Assembly: GCA_963769255.1 (NCBI GenBank) | Contig: CAVYKV010000002.1 | Location: 248,001-312,000 of the forward strand | Source: JAKACA01 sp963769255 | Lineage (GTDB): Bacteria; Actinomycetota; Acidimicrobiia; Acidimicrobiales; Bog-793 | Length of the DNA stretch: 64,000 nt | Reading direction: 5' to 3' | Part shown: piece by piece, positions 16,716 through 25,556 of the stretch | Numbering within the stretch: position 1 is the first letter of the stretch | How the letters are laid out: each line of letters opens with the position of its first letter | Notes under the pieces: generated by a model | Database searches by the model: none | The model's input: only the letters and a program-made list of their open reading frames with translations | What the model was told of the DNA's origin: nothing | Made by a program: the position numbers and the translations under genes

Positions 16716-18680
16716 CTAACGAGTCGACAGCACGTTCTCGACCGTCGTGGCGAGCACGCCGGCGAAGGATGCCTCGGTCGCCTGGGTGCCCGGCCCCGGG
16801 TTGGCGTTCAGCTCGTAGCGCACCACCCCGGCGGCGTTGATGACGAAGACGTCGTACGAGTCGGTGACGGCGAGCCCCGGCCGCTCGAGACGGGTGTCCA
16901 CCCCGTAGGACCGCCATACGGTCCGCAGATGGGCGATCGGACCGGTGAAGTAGAGCCAGTTGCTCATGTCGTCGAGGCCCTCGGCGGCGTCGAAGGCCCG
17001 CATGGCGGACCCGGAGCGATAGAGCGGGTTCGTGACGATGCCGACGAACTCGACGGCGCTGCTCTGGTCGCCGAGCAGGAGGGAGGCCTGCCGCAACTCG
17101 GTGGCGATGACGGGACTTCCCATGGTGCTCACGGGGTCGAGGAAGGTGAGCACGACGGCGCGACCGCGCAGCTCGCTGAGGCCGAGATCCTTTCCGAACT
17201 GATCTCGCAGCACGAAGGTGGGCGCCCGCACGTCGAGGGGGCTGGGGTAGCCGTCGAGGGCGTGGTACACGATCGGGTCCGCCCGCCCTTCCAGCGACGC
17301 CGCCGCCATGGGGGCCGCCCCGAGGAGAACGACGACGACGGCCCCCATGGCGGCCGCCACCCGGAAGCTGTAGGCGGGCCGCGCCCGCACCCGCTCGCGC
17401 CAGGTCGGCGGGACCTCCGGCGGGGGCGGCTCCGAGATCCAGCCGAGGTCCGGCTCGAGGTTGATGGGAAGCTCGAGCTCGGGCGAGAGGACCTCGGCTT
17501 CGACGACTCGACGGGTGAGACCGAGGTAGCCGGCGCAGATGAGGACCACGATGGGGATCATGCTGTTCGGGTCGGTGCCGGTCCCCCCGAAGAAACCCAA
17601 ATCCTGCACCAGCACCCAGTTGCCCAGGCACAGGACGATGGAGCCGATGAGGGCGACGGCAACGAGGCGGGAGCGGGAGGACATGAGGCCGAGGCCGCAG
17701 ACGGCGAGGGCGGCGACGACGAAAAGGTTGACGGCGAAGCCGTGGGCGTCGTCGAAGGCGGCGAAGGAGGCGAGCCAGGAAGCGATGTCGTGCGGTTGTG
17801 GCGTCGACGCCATCGTGCTCACCATGCCGGCGAGCAGCCCGGGCCGAGAGGAGGTGGCGCCCTGCCAGAAGCCCCGGCCCGGCCAGGCCTGCAGGATGGC
17901 GCCGAGGAGGAAGTAGACGCCCACGATGCGCAGCACGAGGCGGCCCATGCCGCCCGTCGTCCAGCGGTGATCGTCGAGCACGAGGAGGCCGCCGGCGAGG
18001 CAGTAGAGCAGCACGGCCCCCGGAGCCCCGAACATCCAGCTCACTCCCGGTGCGAAGAGACCGCCGAAGGCCTCACCGAAGACCCATACGACGAGCCCCC
18101 AGAAGAGGCTGGCGACACCGGCCGCCTTCGACCAGCGCCCGCGGGGGGCGACGAGCAGCCAGAGCCCGATGCCGAGCTGGATCCAGACGGCCGCCGTGCT
18201 CGCCACGATGGGGTGGTCCGCCCAGATGCGCGATCCGACGTTCACGACGTGCTGCACCCAGTCGGACGAGGCGGCAGCCGTCGGGTCGATCACCCTCGCC
18301 GTGAGCCCGAGCGGCATGGAGGTCTGTCCCTGCAAGATGCCGTCGAACACCCAGAGCAGCCCGAAACCGATCCGCAGGAAGCGGCGCCCGCTCGGCTCCG
18401 GGTCGTGCGCGGCCTCCTCGTCGGGGACGGGGACGGCAGGGACGGCGGCGCCCTTCGGCGGCCCGTTCCGTCCCCGCTCGGGCTCTCCGGCCTCGTTTTT
18501 CGGTGAGGAGGCGGCGCGTGCGGCAACATTGTGGAGTTGGACGGAGCGAAGGGCGCTCCAGGCGATCGCCAAGAGCACGAGGATGATGACGACGACTAGG
18601 GCTTGGTGCAGCAGAGCCGCCTGGAAGGCGGACACGATCGTGGGATTGGCGGATGGTACGCCACTGCTCATCCCGGGCAC
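16716..18680 (-). CDS. Multi-pass membrane protein fused to a degenerate Sco1/SenC-like domain
   Basis: A 654-residue protein. The N-terminal ~430 residues hold about ten transmembrane helices in two DoxX/MauE-like groups. A last helix near 455-475 precedes a C-terminal thioredoxin-fold domain (about 485-654) that reads as a Sco/redoxin domain: APTFVLRDQFG, LSELRGRAVVLTFLDPV, and NPGPGT near the end. Sco proteins bring copper to cytochrome oxidase using a CxxxC pair and a histidine. Here the pair is SxxxS (Ser518, Ser522 in DPVSTMGSP) and the histidine region reads TDSYDVF. The domain is therefore expected not to bind copper or do thiol chemistry. The GTG at 18680 or the ATG at 18671 is the start. 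Confidence 0.75.
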   Translation of the reverse strand: MPGMSSGVPSANPTIVSAFQAALLHQALVVVIILVLLAIAWSALRSVQLHNVAARAASSPKNEAGEPERGRNGPPKGAAVPAVPVPDEEAAHDPEPSGRRFLRIGFGLLWVFDGILQGQTSMPLGLTARVIDPTAAASSDWVQHVVNVGSRIWADHPIVASTAAVWIQLGIGLWLLVAPRGRWSKAAGVASLFWGLVVWVFGEAFGGLFAPGVSWMFGAPGAVLLYCLAGGLLVLDDHRWTTGGMGRLVLRIVGVYFLLGAILQAWPGRGFWQGATSSRPGLLAGMVSTMASTPQPHDIASWLASFAAFDDAHGFAVNLFVVAALAVCGLGLMSSRSRLVAVALIGSIVLCLGNWVLVQDLGFFGGTGTDPNSMIPIVVLICAGYLGLTRRVVEAEVLSPELELPINLEPDLGWISEPPPPEVPPTWRERVRARPAYSFRVAAAMGAVVVVLLGAAPMAAASLEGRADPIVYHALDGYPSPLDVRAPTFVLRDQFGKDLGLSELRGRAVVLTFLDPVSTMGSPVIATELRQASLLLGDQSSAVEFVGIVTNPLYRSGSAMRAFDAAEGLDDMSNWLYFTGPIAHLRTVWRSYGVDTRLERPGLAVTDSYDVFVINAAGVVRYELNANPGPGTQATEASFAGVLATTVENVLSTR

Positions 18681-18884
18681 TTCTGATCGGCTCCTCGAAT
18701 CTGTGCAAACGCAAGCAGCACTGGCAGGAGTCCAGCGAGATCGCCGAGAATCGCGCCAGTTCCCGCCAGTACCGTCGCGTTATCAGTCCGCCATTTCTTC
18801 ACCGCAAGGTTACCGGAATTCGGGACCCAGGGTTGGCCATTCCGTCTCCCTGCTCCCACTCGGCGGCCCGGGAGGCGGCTGACC

Positions 18885-19730
18885 TTGTCGCTCGAGCAGC
18901 TCCCCACGACTGAAGGTGGCAGCCCGCTGCCACCTGGCCCGCTCCCGCACACCAGGCCGGGCGCCGCTCCCGGCACGGTACGCCGCAAGCGGTACCGGCC
19001 CCGCGTCGACTACGAGCTCATCTCCTGCGGCCTCCACGGCCATGTCCTCGTCGGGCAAGACGTCGCCGAGGTGCGCCCCGCGGACGCCGACGTGCTCCGG
19101 GAATTCGAGGGTCTGCGCTGGCACCGCTGCCTGCGCTGCGACGCCTGGCTCGTGCAGGACATCCCGACGAACCCGACGAGCCAATTCCTCCCAGATGTCG
19201 TCGACCTGGACATCCCGATGCGGGGGCGTCAGCTACGGGACCGCTACGTCCTGCGCCTCATCGTCCTCGATCGCATCCTGCACGCCCTCGTCTTCGGGGC
19301 GCTCGCCGCCGCCATCCTCATGTTCGCCCAGAACGCCGACCACCTCCACAGCATCTGGCGGCGCATCCTGACCTCGCTGCAGCCCTACTCCGGGTCCTGG
19401 ATCGTGAAGGACGTCAACAAGATCTTCGCCCTCAGTCACGTGAAGCTCTACCTGCTGGGCGGCGTGGCCGCCCTCTACGTCGTGCTCCTCCTCGCCGAGT
19501 GCATCGGTTTGTGGAACGCCCGTCGGTGGGCGGAGTACCTGACGTTTGTGGAGCTGGCGGGTTTCGTGCCGTTCGAGCTGTACGAGCTCGCCGGGTCGGT
19601 GACGGCGCTCAAGGTGGCGACCCTCGTCATCAACGTGGCCATGCTCCTCTACCTGCTGCTCGTCCACCGCCTCTTCGGCGTCCGAGGTGGTGTGCGGGCC
19701 GCCAAGGCCGCCTACGGCGAGGAGGGCTGA
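18885..19730 (+). CDS. DUF2127-family membrane protein with Cys/His-rich N-terminus
   Basis: A 281-residue protein of unknown function. The C-terminal ~190 residues match the DUF2127 pattern: DRYVLRLIVLDRILHA, then four hydrophobic helices, including WAEYLTFVELAGFVPFELYEL and a last helix before a basic tail. The N-terminal ~85 residues are cytoplasmic and contain CGLHGH and HRCLRCDAW, which could bind a metal. The start is a TTG at 18885 behind a GGGAGG site. It is divergent from the Sco-like operon across a 204-bp gap. Confidence 0.7.
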   Translation: MSLEQLPTTEGGSPLPPGPLPHTRPGAAPGTVRRKRYRPRVDYELISCGLHGHVLVGQDVAEVRPADADVLREFEGLRWHRCLRCDAWLVQDIPTNPTSQFLPDVVDLDIPMRGRQLRDRYVLRLIVLDRILHALVFGALAAAILMFAQNADHLHSIWRRILTSLQPYSGSWIVKDVNKIFALSHVKLYLLGGVAALYVVLLLAECIGLWNARRWAEYLTFVELAGFVPFELYELAGSVTALKVATLVINVAMLLYLLLVHRLFGVRGGVRAAKAAYGEEG

Positions 19731-19753
19731 CGGCGGCGGCGCCGTCGGGAGCG

Positions 19754-21019
19754 TCAGGTCACCGCTTTGCGAACGGAGTAGGCGGGCGCTTCGTGGGCGC
19801 CGGAGGTGACGACTGCCGCCAGGGTCTCGACCGCCGTGAAGACGTCGCAGTAGCGCAGGTAGGCGGGGGCGAAGCCGAAGCGACAGAGGTCGGGGGCACG
19901 GAAGTCGCCCACGACACCCTCGGTGATGAGCGCCTGCACGATCTCGTAGGCGCGGGCGTGCCGGAACGACACCTGCGAGCCGCGGCGGGCGCCCTGTCGG
20001 GGCGAGGCGAGGACGAGCTCGTCGCCGAGGCGCTCGAGCACGCCGGCGATGAACAATTCGCCGAGGGCGAGCGACTTGGCCCGCACGTCCCGCATGGAGA
20101 CGCCGTCGAAGGCGTCGAGGGCGGCGTCGAGGGCGGCCATGGCGAGCACGGGCGGTGTCGAGGTCACGAAGCGGCGCACCCCGGCGGCAGCCCGGAAGGG
20201 CGTCGTGAACTCGAACGGGGCGGCATGGCCGAGCCAGCCGGGCAGGGGGTTCTCGAGCGACTCCTGCAGCTCTCGGCGCACGTAGAGGAAGGCGGGGGCG
20301 CCGGGGCCGCCGTTCAGGTACTTGTAGGAGCAGCCGACGGCGAGGTCGACCCCGTCGGCGTCGCAGTCGACGACGACCGCCCCGGCGGAGTGGCAGAGGT
20401 CCCAGAGCGTGAGCGCCCCCGCATCGTGCGCCGCCCGCGTGAGGGCGGCCATGTCGAAGAGCGCCCCTGTCCGGAAGTCGACGTGGGTGAGCATGAGGAC
20501 GGCGACCGACTCGTCGAGAGCGCCGGCGACGGCCTCCGGGTCCGCTTCGACGTAGCGGACCTCGGAGCCGCCGAGCAGGCGGCCGATCCCCTCGGCGGCG
20601 TAGAGGTCGCTCGGGAAGTTCCCCGGCGTGGTGACGACGACATGTCGCCCGGGCCGGGCGCCGAGGGCGGCACCCAGCAGCTTCGTGAGGGCGATCGTGG
20701 TCGTGTCCGCCACGACGACCTCTCCGGTGCGGGCCCCGATGAGGCGGGCGAGCTTGTCGCCGACCCGCTCGGGCGCCGACATCCAGGACGCCCAGCTGCC
20801 CACGAGACCATTGCCCCATTCCTCCGCGACCAGGTGGGCGAGCCGGGCCGCCACGGCTCTCGGCAGGGCACCGAGCGAGTTGCCGTCGAGATAGACGAGT
20901 CCGTCCGGCATGTCGAAGCACTCGCGCAACGACGCCAGGGGATCGGCCCGGTCGAGGGCCTCGCAGCGCTCCCTCGTCCACTCCGGGTTCACAGCGCCAC
21001 TTTCGAGGCGGGACCACAC
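19754..21019 (-). CDS. kynU: Kynureninase
   Basis: A PLP-dependent fold type I hydrolase that cleaves kynurenine to anthranilate and alanine in tryptophan breakdown. The 421 residues are typical length. LDGNSLGALP opens the domain. TTPGNFPSDLYAAEG and THVDFRTGALFDM form the substrate and PLP pocket, LWDLCHSAGAVVVD holds the PLP-pairing aspartate, and the Schiff-base lysine is in CSYKYLNGGPGAPAF. FRFGFAPAYLRY-like sequence near the end is also conserved. No other kynurenine-pathway gene is adjacent. The start is a GTG at 21019; a later in-frame GTG before NPEWTRE is an alternative. Confidence 0.93.
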   Translation of the reverse strand: MWSRLESGAVNPEWTRERCEALDRADPLASLRECFDMPDGLVYLDGNSLGALPRAVAARLAHLVAEEWGNGLVGSWASWMSAPERVGDKLARLIGARTGEVVVADTTTIALTKLLGAALGARPGRHVVVTTPGNFPSDLYAAEGIGRLLGGSEVRYVEADPEAVAGALDESVAVLMLTHVDFRTGALFDMAALTRAAHDAGALTLWDLCHSAGAVVVDCDADGVDLAVGCSYKYLNGGPGAPAFLYVRRELQESLENPLPGWLGHAAPFEFTTPFRAAAGVRRFVTSTPPVLAMAALDAALDAFDGVSMRDVRAKSLALGELFIAGVLERLGDELVLASPRQGARRGSQVSFRHARAYEIVQALITEGVVGDFRAPDLCRFGFAPAYLRYCDVFTAVETLAAVVTSGAHEAPAYSVRKAVT

Positions 21020-21129
21020 GGCTCGTGCACCGCTGCCGGAGGCTAATGGCCGAGCCCACCGAGGACGTCGTCGGATAGGTTGAACGGCCTGACAGGGGCG
21101 TCCGTCCCGAGACGACGGAGGAGAGGCAC

Positions 21130-23586
21130 ATGGTCGCCGTCCCGGAGCGGGCGCAGGTCGTGGTCATCGGTGGCGGCGTCATCGGCCTCTCGACGGCGTA
21201 CCACCTGACGAAGCTCGGCTGGCGCGACGTCCTCGTCCTCGAACGGCACCAGCTCACCTCGGGCACGACGTGGCACGCCGCCGGCCTCATCACCTCGGCG
21301 GGGATGACCGACGAGGCGTCCCTCACCATGAGCATCTACTCACGCCAGCTCTACGCCCGCCTCGAGGAGGAGACGGGGCTCTCCTGCGGGTTCCGGCGCT
21401 GTGGCCACCTGCACGTTGCCACGACGCCGACGCGGGTGGAGGCGATGCGGAGGGAGGCAGCCTACGCCAAGCGCTTCGGGCAGGAATCGCACGAGATCGG
21501 GCCATCGGAGATCGCCGAGCTGTGGCCGATGGCCGAGACGTCGGATCTGTTGAGGGGCTTCTATGTTCCTGCCGAGGGGCGGGCGAACCCGCACGACGTG
21601 GCGATGTCGCTCGCCAAGGGCGCCCGCCTCGGTGGAGCGACGATCCTCGAGGGCGTGCCGGCCACGGGGGTGACGACCTCGGGGGACCGCGTGACGGGCG
21701 TCGTGACGACCGAAGGCACCATCGAGGCCGAGGTGGTCGTGCTCTCGGCCGGCATCTGGAGCCGTCAGTTCGGTGACGCCATCGGTGTCCGCATCCCGCT
21801 ACAGGCCGCCGAGCACTACTACCTCGTCACCGAGCCGTTCCCCGGCGTGCATCCCGACCTTCCCGTCCTCGAGGACCCGTCGACCTATGGGTACTTCCGG
21901 GAGGAGACGGGCGGTCTCCTCGTCGGGCTCTTCGAGCCGGAGGCGGCCGCCTGGAAGCTGGACGGCGTCCCCGACGACTTCGCCTTCGGCGAGATCGAGC
22001 CGGACTTCGAGCGCGTCGGGCCTTACGTGGAGCTCGCCATGTCGCGCGTCCCCGAAGTGCGCAACGTCGGCGTCCGGAAGTTCTTCTGCGGGCCGGAGTC
22101 CTTCACGGCCGACGTCCACCCCCTCCTCGGCGAGTCGCCGGAGCTGCGCGGCCTCTTCGCCGCCACGGGGCTCAACTCGCTCGGCATCCTCCTCGGCGGC
22201 GGTGTCGGGAACGTCATGGCGGACTGGATCGTGAACGGGCGGCCACCCCTTGAGCTCACCGGGTTCACGCTCGACCGCACGAGCCCGCACGAGGCGACGC
22301 GGATCTTTCGCCGCGACCGCACGCCGGAGCAGCTCGGCGTCCTCTTCGGCGATGCCATGGCTCCCGGCTGGACGCCCCGCTCGGCTCGGGGCGTGCGGCG
22401 GTCGCCCGTGCACGAGCGCCTCGTGGTCGGTGGGGCGCGTTTCGACACCTCGACGGGATGGGAATGGCCGGACTTCTTCGCAGGCCCCGGGGCGACGCCG
22501 CCGCACGTCGAGCAGTCCTTCGGCCGCCAGCCCCACTTCACCTTCGTCGAAGCCGAACACCGGGCGGTACGGGAGGACGCCGGCCTCCTCGACATGTCGT
22601 TCATGTGCAAGTTCCTCCTGCAGGGGCCCGACGCCGGTGCAGTCCTCGACCGCCTCGTCGTGTCCTCCACCGCCGTGGGCGTCGGCAAGGTCGTCTACAC
22701 GGCGATGTGCCACGAGGGCGGCGGCATGTGGCTCGACTGCACGTTCACCCGCCAGGCAGACGACCGCTACCTCGTCGTGGGCACCGACCTCGTGAGCCGG
22801 CGGCTGGAGGCGCTCCTCGGCCGGGCCGTCGCGCCGGGCGATGCCGCCACGCTCACCGACGTGACGGCGAACTTCGCACTCTTCAGCCTGCAGGGCCCGA
22901 AGTCGAGGACCCTCCTGTCCCGCCTCGCCTCCGGCGATCTCTCGAACGAGTCCTTCCCCTACCTGACGGGGCGCCACCTCGACGTTGCCTACGCCCCCTC
23001 CGTCTGGGTGCAGCGCGTCACCTACGTCGGGGAGCTGGGCTTCGAGCTGCACGTCCGATCCGACCTCGCCGTCTCGGTCTACGACGCCCTCTTCGAGGTG
23101 GGCTCCGACCTCGGGCTGCGCAACGTGGGCATCTCGGCACTGAACGGGCTGCGCCTCGAGAAGGGCTACCGGGACTACGGGCACGACATCGGGAACGACG
23201 ACACGCCGCTCGAGGCGGGGCTGGGTTTCTTCGTGGACTTCGGGAAGGCGAGCTTCCCCGGCCGGAAGGCTCTCCTCGAGCAGCGCCACGGCGGACCGCT
23301 CGGCGAGCGGCTGGTGAACCTCCTCGTCCTCGACCCCGAGCCCCTCCTCGTCCACCACGAGGACGTCCTGCGCGACGGCGTCCTCGTGGGCGAGGTGGAG
23401 GCCGGCGCCTACGGCTACACGCTCGGCGGGTCCGTGGCCATCGCCACCGTGCGTTCGGAGCGGGGCGTCACGGGCGAGTGGCTGTCGTCGGGGCGCTTCG
23501 AGGTCGAGGTGTGCGGCCGGCGCTCGGCCGCTCGGGTGCAGCTGGCACCCCTCTACGACCCGTCGCGGAGCCGCATCCTCGCCTGA
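21130..23586 (+). CDS. Dimethylglycine/sarcosine dehydrogenase-type FAD enzyme with GcvT domain
   Basis: An 818-residue two-part enzyme. The N-terminal ~400 residues are a DAO-family FAD oxidoreductase with the dinucleotide fold VVVIGGGVIGLSTAYHL. The segment SGTTWHAAGL contains the histidine that carries covalent FAD in DMGDH and SARDH. The C-terminal ~390 residues are a GcvT-like aminomethyltransferase, with FALFSLQGPKSR, VTYVGELGFELHV and GLRLEKGYRDYGHD. It is expected to demethylate an N-methylglycine compound and pass the one-carbon unit to tetrahydrofolate. It is divergent from kynU. Dimethylglycine versus sarcosine cannot be decided. Confidence 0.9.
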   Translation: MVAVPERAQVVVIGGGVIGLSTAYHLTKLGWRDVLVLERHQLTSGTTWHAAGLITSAGMTDEASLTMSIYSRQLYARLEEETGLSCGFRRCGHLHVATTPTRVEAMRREAAYAKRFGQESHEIGPSEIAELWPMAETSDLLRGFYVPAEGRANPHDVAMSLAKGARLGGATILEGVPATGVTTSGDRVTGVVTTEGTIEAEVVVLSAGIWSRQFGDAIGVRIPLQAAEHYYLVTEPFPGVHPDLPVLEDPSTYGYFREETGGLLVGLFEPEAAAWKLDGVPDDFAFGEIEPDFERVGPYVELAMSRVPEVRNVGVRKFFCGPESFTADVHPLLGESPELRGLFAATGLNSLGILLGGGVGNVMADWIVNGRPPLELTGFTLDRTSPHEATRIFRRDRTPEQLGVLFGDAMAPGWTPRSARGVRRSPVHERLVVGGARFDTSTGWEWPDFFAGPGATPPHVEQSFGRQPHFTFVEAEHRAVREDAGLLDMSFMCKFLLQGPDAGAVLDRLVVSSTAVGVGKVVYTAMCHEGGGMWLDCTFTRQADDRYLVVGTDLVSRRLEALLGRAVAPGDAATLTDVTANFALFSLQGPKSRTLLSRLASGDLSNESFPYLTGRHLDVAYAPSVWVQRVTYVGELGFELHVRSDLAVSVYDALFEVGSDLGLRNVGISALNGLRLEKGYRDYGHDIGNDDTPLEAGLGFFVDFGKASFPGRKALLEQRHGGPLGERLVNLLVLDPEPLLVHHEDVLRDGVLVGEVEAGAYGYTLGGSVAIATVRSERGVTGEWLSSGRFEVEVCGRRSAARVQLAPLYDPSRSRILA

Positions 23587-23622
23587 AGCCCCGCGTGGGC
23601 TATCTCGGGCCGTTCGGGGCGG

Positions 23623-23737
23623 AAGGTGGTCGAGCTTTTGTGCAGACCCCTGTACGAAACCTCGAACACCTTCACCCGGCCGGCGGTGAGGTGTTTGAGG
23701 TTTTGTGCAGACGCCTGTATGAAACCTCAAACACCTT
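23623..23737. repeat. Two tandem copies of a ~50-bp long-armed inverted repeat
   Basis: Copy 1 spans 23623-23672 and copy 2 spans 23688-23737. In copy 2 the arms AGGTGTTTGAGGTTT and AAACCTCAAACACCT are perfectly complementary over 15 bp. In copy 1 the arms AAGGTGGTCGAGCTTT and AAACCTCGAACACCTT pair at 14 of 16 positions. Both enclose 18-nt loops, TGTGCAGAC(C/G)CCTGTA(C/T)G, in which CAG can pair with CTG. A C-G pair in copy 1 is a T-A pair in copy 2, a compensatory change. The pair lies between the dehydrogenase stop and the phosphofructokinase start. Confidence 0.85.
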
Positions 23738-23801
23738 CGCCCGACGGAGCACCTCGACCTCGCACCTCCGGCAGCCTCGACGGGCGTGCCACGATGGCGC
23801 C

Positions 23802-24833
23802 ATGCGCATCGGAGTTCTCACAGGCGGAGGGGACTGCCCCGGCCTCAACCCCGCCATCCGGGCCGTCGTCCGCAAGAGCGAGGTGGGCTACGGCGACACC
23901 ATCATCGGCTTCCGGGACGGCTGGCGGGGCGTCATCGAGGACTCGACCATGCCGCTCGACGTGGCGGCCTGCCGCGGGATCCTCCCCCGTGGCGGCACGA
24001 TCCTCGGTACTTCACGGACGAACCCGTTCCGGGTGGAGGCCGGCCCGGAGCGCTGCCTCGAGACGCTCCAACGCAACGGCGTCGACGCCCTCATCGCCAT
24101 CGGGGGAGAGGACACGCTCGGCGTCGCCAACAAGCTCGGGGACGCCGGCGTGCACGTCGTCGGCATCCCGAAGACGATCGACAACGACCTGTCGGAGACC
24201 GACGTGACGATCGGCTTCGACACCGCCGTGCAGATCGCCGCCGAGGCGATCGACCGCCTCCACACGACGGCGGAATCGCACCACCGGGTCATCGTGTGCG
24301 AGGTGATGGGCCGCCACGTCGGCTGGATCGCCACCTACGCCGGCATCGCCGGCGGGGCGACGGCCATCCTCGTGCCCGAGGACCCGTTCTCGATCGACGA
24401 CGTCTGCGCCTACCTGCGCCACCGCCACGCCAGCGGGAACTACGCCTCCATCGTCGTGGCAGCCGAGGGTGCGAAACCCCGTGAAGGCACCCTCACCATC
24501 GTCGCCCCCGAGCTCGACCAGTTCGGGCACGAGCGCCTCGGCGGGATCGGGACGGTCGTGGCGGAGGAGGTCGAAGCGCGGACGGGTTTCGAGTCGAGGG
24601 TGACGATCCTCGGGCACATCCAGCGGGGCGGCACGCCGAGCGCCTTCGACCGTGTGCTCGCCACCCGCTTCGGGACGGCCGCCGTCGACGCCGTCCACGA
24701 CGGGGCCTGGCGCCAGATGGTGGCGCTGCACGGCGCCCGCGTCGAGCGGGTGCCCATCGCCGACGCAGTCGCCAAGCTGAAGACGCTCGACCCCGACCTC
24801 TTCCGCTCCGTGGCGGAGGTCTTCTTCGGCTAA
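23802..24833 (+). CDS. pfp: Pyrophosphate-dependent 6-phosphofructokinase
   Basis: A 343-residue group A phosphofructokinase converting fructose 6-phosphate to the 1,6-bisphosphate. The phosphoryl donor loop TGGGDCPGLN and the catalytic PKTIDNDL are clear, as are GHIQRGGTP and EVMGRHVGW for substrate. In the Escherichia coli numbering, position 104 is Asp (GGEDTLG) and 124 is Lys (IPKTIDND). ATP enzymes need Gly at 104. Asp104 with Lys124 marks the PPi-using type, which is usually reversible and not allosteric. The start ATG is at 23802. It follows the tandem hairpins by 64 bp. Confidence 0.9.
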   Translation: MRIGVLTGGGDCPGLNPAIRAVVRKSEVGYGDTIIGFRDGWRGVIEDSTMPLDVAACRGILPRGGTILGTSRTNPFRVEAGPERCLETLQRNGVDALIAIGGEDTLGVANKLGDAGVHVVGIPKTIDNDLSETDVTIGFDTAVQIAAEAIDRLHTTAESHHRVIVCEVMGRHVGWIATYAGIAGGATAILVPEDPFSIDDVCAYLRHRHASGNYASIVVAAEGAKPREGTLTIVAPELDQFGHERLGGIGTVVAEEVEARTGFESRVTILGHIQRGGTPSAFDRVLATRFGTAAVDAVHDGAWRQMVALHGARVERVPIADAVAKLKTLDPDLFRSVAEVFFG

Positions 24834-24853
24834 GGCGGCGTGGCCGGAGCCGC

Positions 24854-25507
24854 TCAGGCGCCAGCCAGCCCCACCGGGCAGGACACGCCCGTGCCGCCGA
24901 GCCCGCAGTACCCGGCCGGGTTCTTGGCCAGGTACTGCTGGTGGTACTCCTCGGCGTAGTAGAAGGGGCCCGCCTCGGCGATCTCCGTCGTGATCTCGCC
25001 GTAGCCGGCGGCGCTCAGCGAGGCCTGGAAACGGTCCCGCGACAACTTGGCCGCCGCCAGCTGGGCGTCGCTCGTGGCGTAGATGGCGGAGCGGTACTGC
25101 GAGCCGAGGTCATTGCCCTGCCGCATCCCCTGCGTGGGGTCGTGGTTCTCCCAGAAGATCGTGAGCACGGCCTCGTAGCTCGTCACTGCCGGGTCGAACA
25201 CGACGAGCACGGCCTCGGCATGCCCGGTGCGACCGGAGCAGACCTCCTCGTAGCTCGGGTTCGGCGTGTAACCGCCCGAGTAGCCCACGGCGGTCGTGTA
25301 GACGCCGTCGGCCTGCCAGAACTTGCGCTCGGCGCCCCAGAAACATCCCATGGCGAAGATGGCCGTCTCCATCCCCTCCGGGAAGGGCGGCGTGATCGGA
25401 TGGCCGAGCACCACGTGGCTACCTGTCACCCGCACCGGCGTCGTCCTTCCCGCCAGGGCGTCCTCGGGGCCAACCATCTCCTGCTTCCTCGATCTGAACA
25501 AGCTCAT
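24854..25507 (-). CDS. msrA: Peptide-methionine (S)-S-oxide reductase MsrA
   Basis: Repairs oxidised methionine in proteins. The 217-residue protein has the catalytic motif GCFWGAE, the segments YSGGYTPNPSYEEVCSGRTGH and FWENHDPTQGMRQGNDLGSQYRS, and C-terminal resolving-cysteine candidates in GYCGLGGTGVSCP. It matches the standard full-length bacterial MsrA with an N-terminal ~45-residue lead. It is convergent with the phosphofructokinase gene. Confidence 0.95.
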   Translation of the reverse strand: MSLFRSRKQEMVGPEDALAGRTTPVRVTGSHVVLGHPITPPFPEGMETAIFAMGCFWGAERKFWQADGVYTTAVGYSGGYTPNPSYEEVCSGRTGHAEAVLVVFDPAVTSYEAVLTIFWENHDPTQGMRQGNDLGSQYRSAIYATSDAQLAAAKLSRDRFQASLSAAGYGEITTEIAEAGPFYYAEEYHQQYLAKNPAGYCGLGGTGVSCPVGLAGA

Positions 25508-25556
25508 CGACCTCTACCTTTGCTCGTACCGGCACTAGTGGAACGTCCCGCCCGTC

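Noticed and set aside
18681..18884. Promoter elements for the divergent Sco-like operon and DUF2127 gene
   Set aside because: TTGCGG with TGATAA at 16 bp on the minus strand matches the consensus at only about half the positions, so I do not list it.
19499..21046. Long plus-strand frame antisense to kynureninase
   Set aside because: It mirrors a clear kynureninase on the other strand and its composition is that of an antisense shadow.
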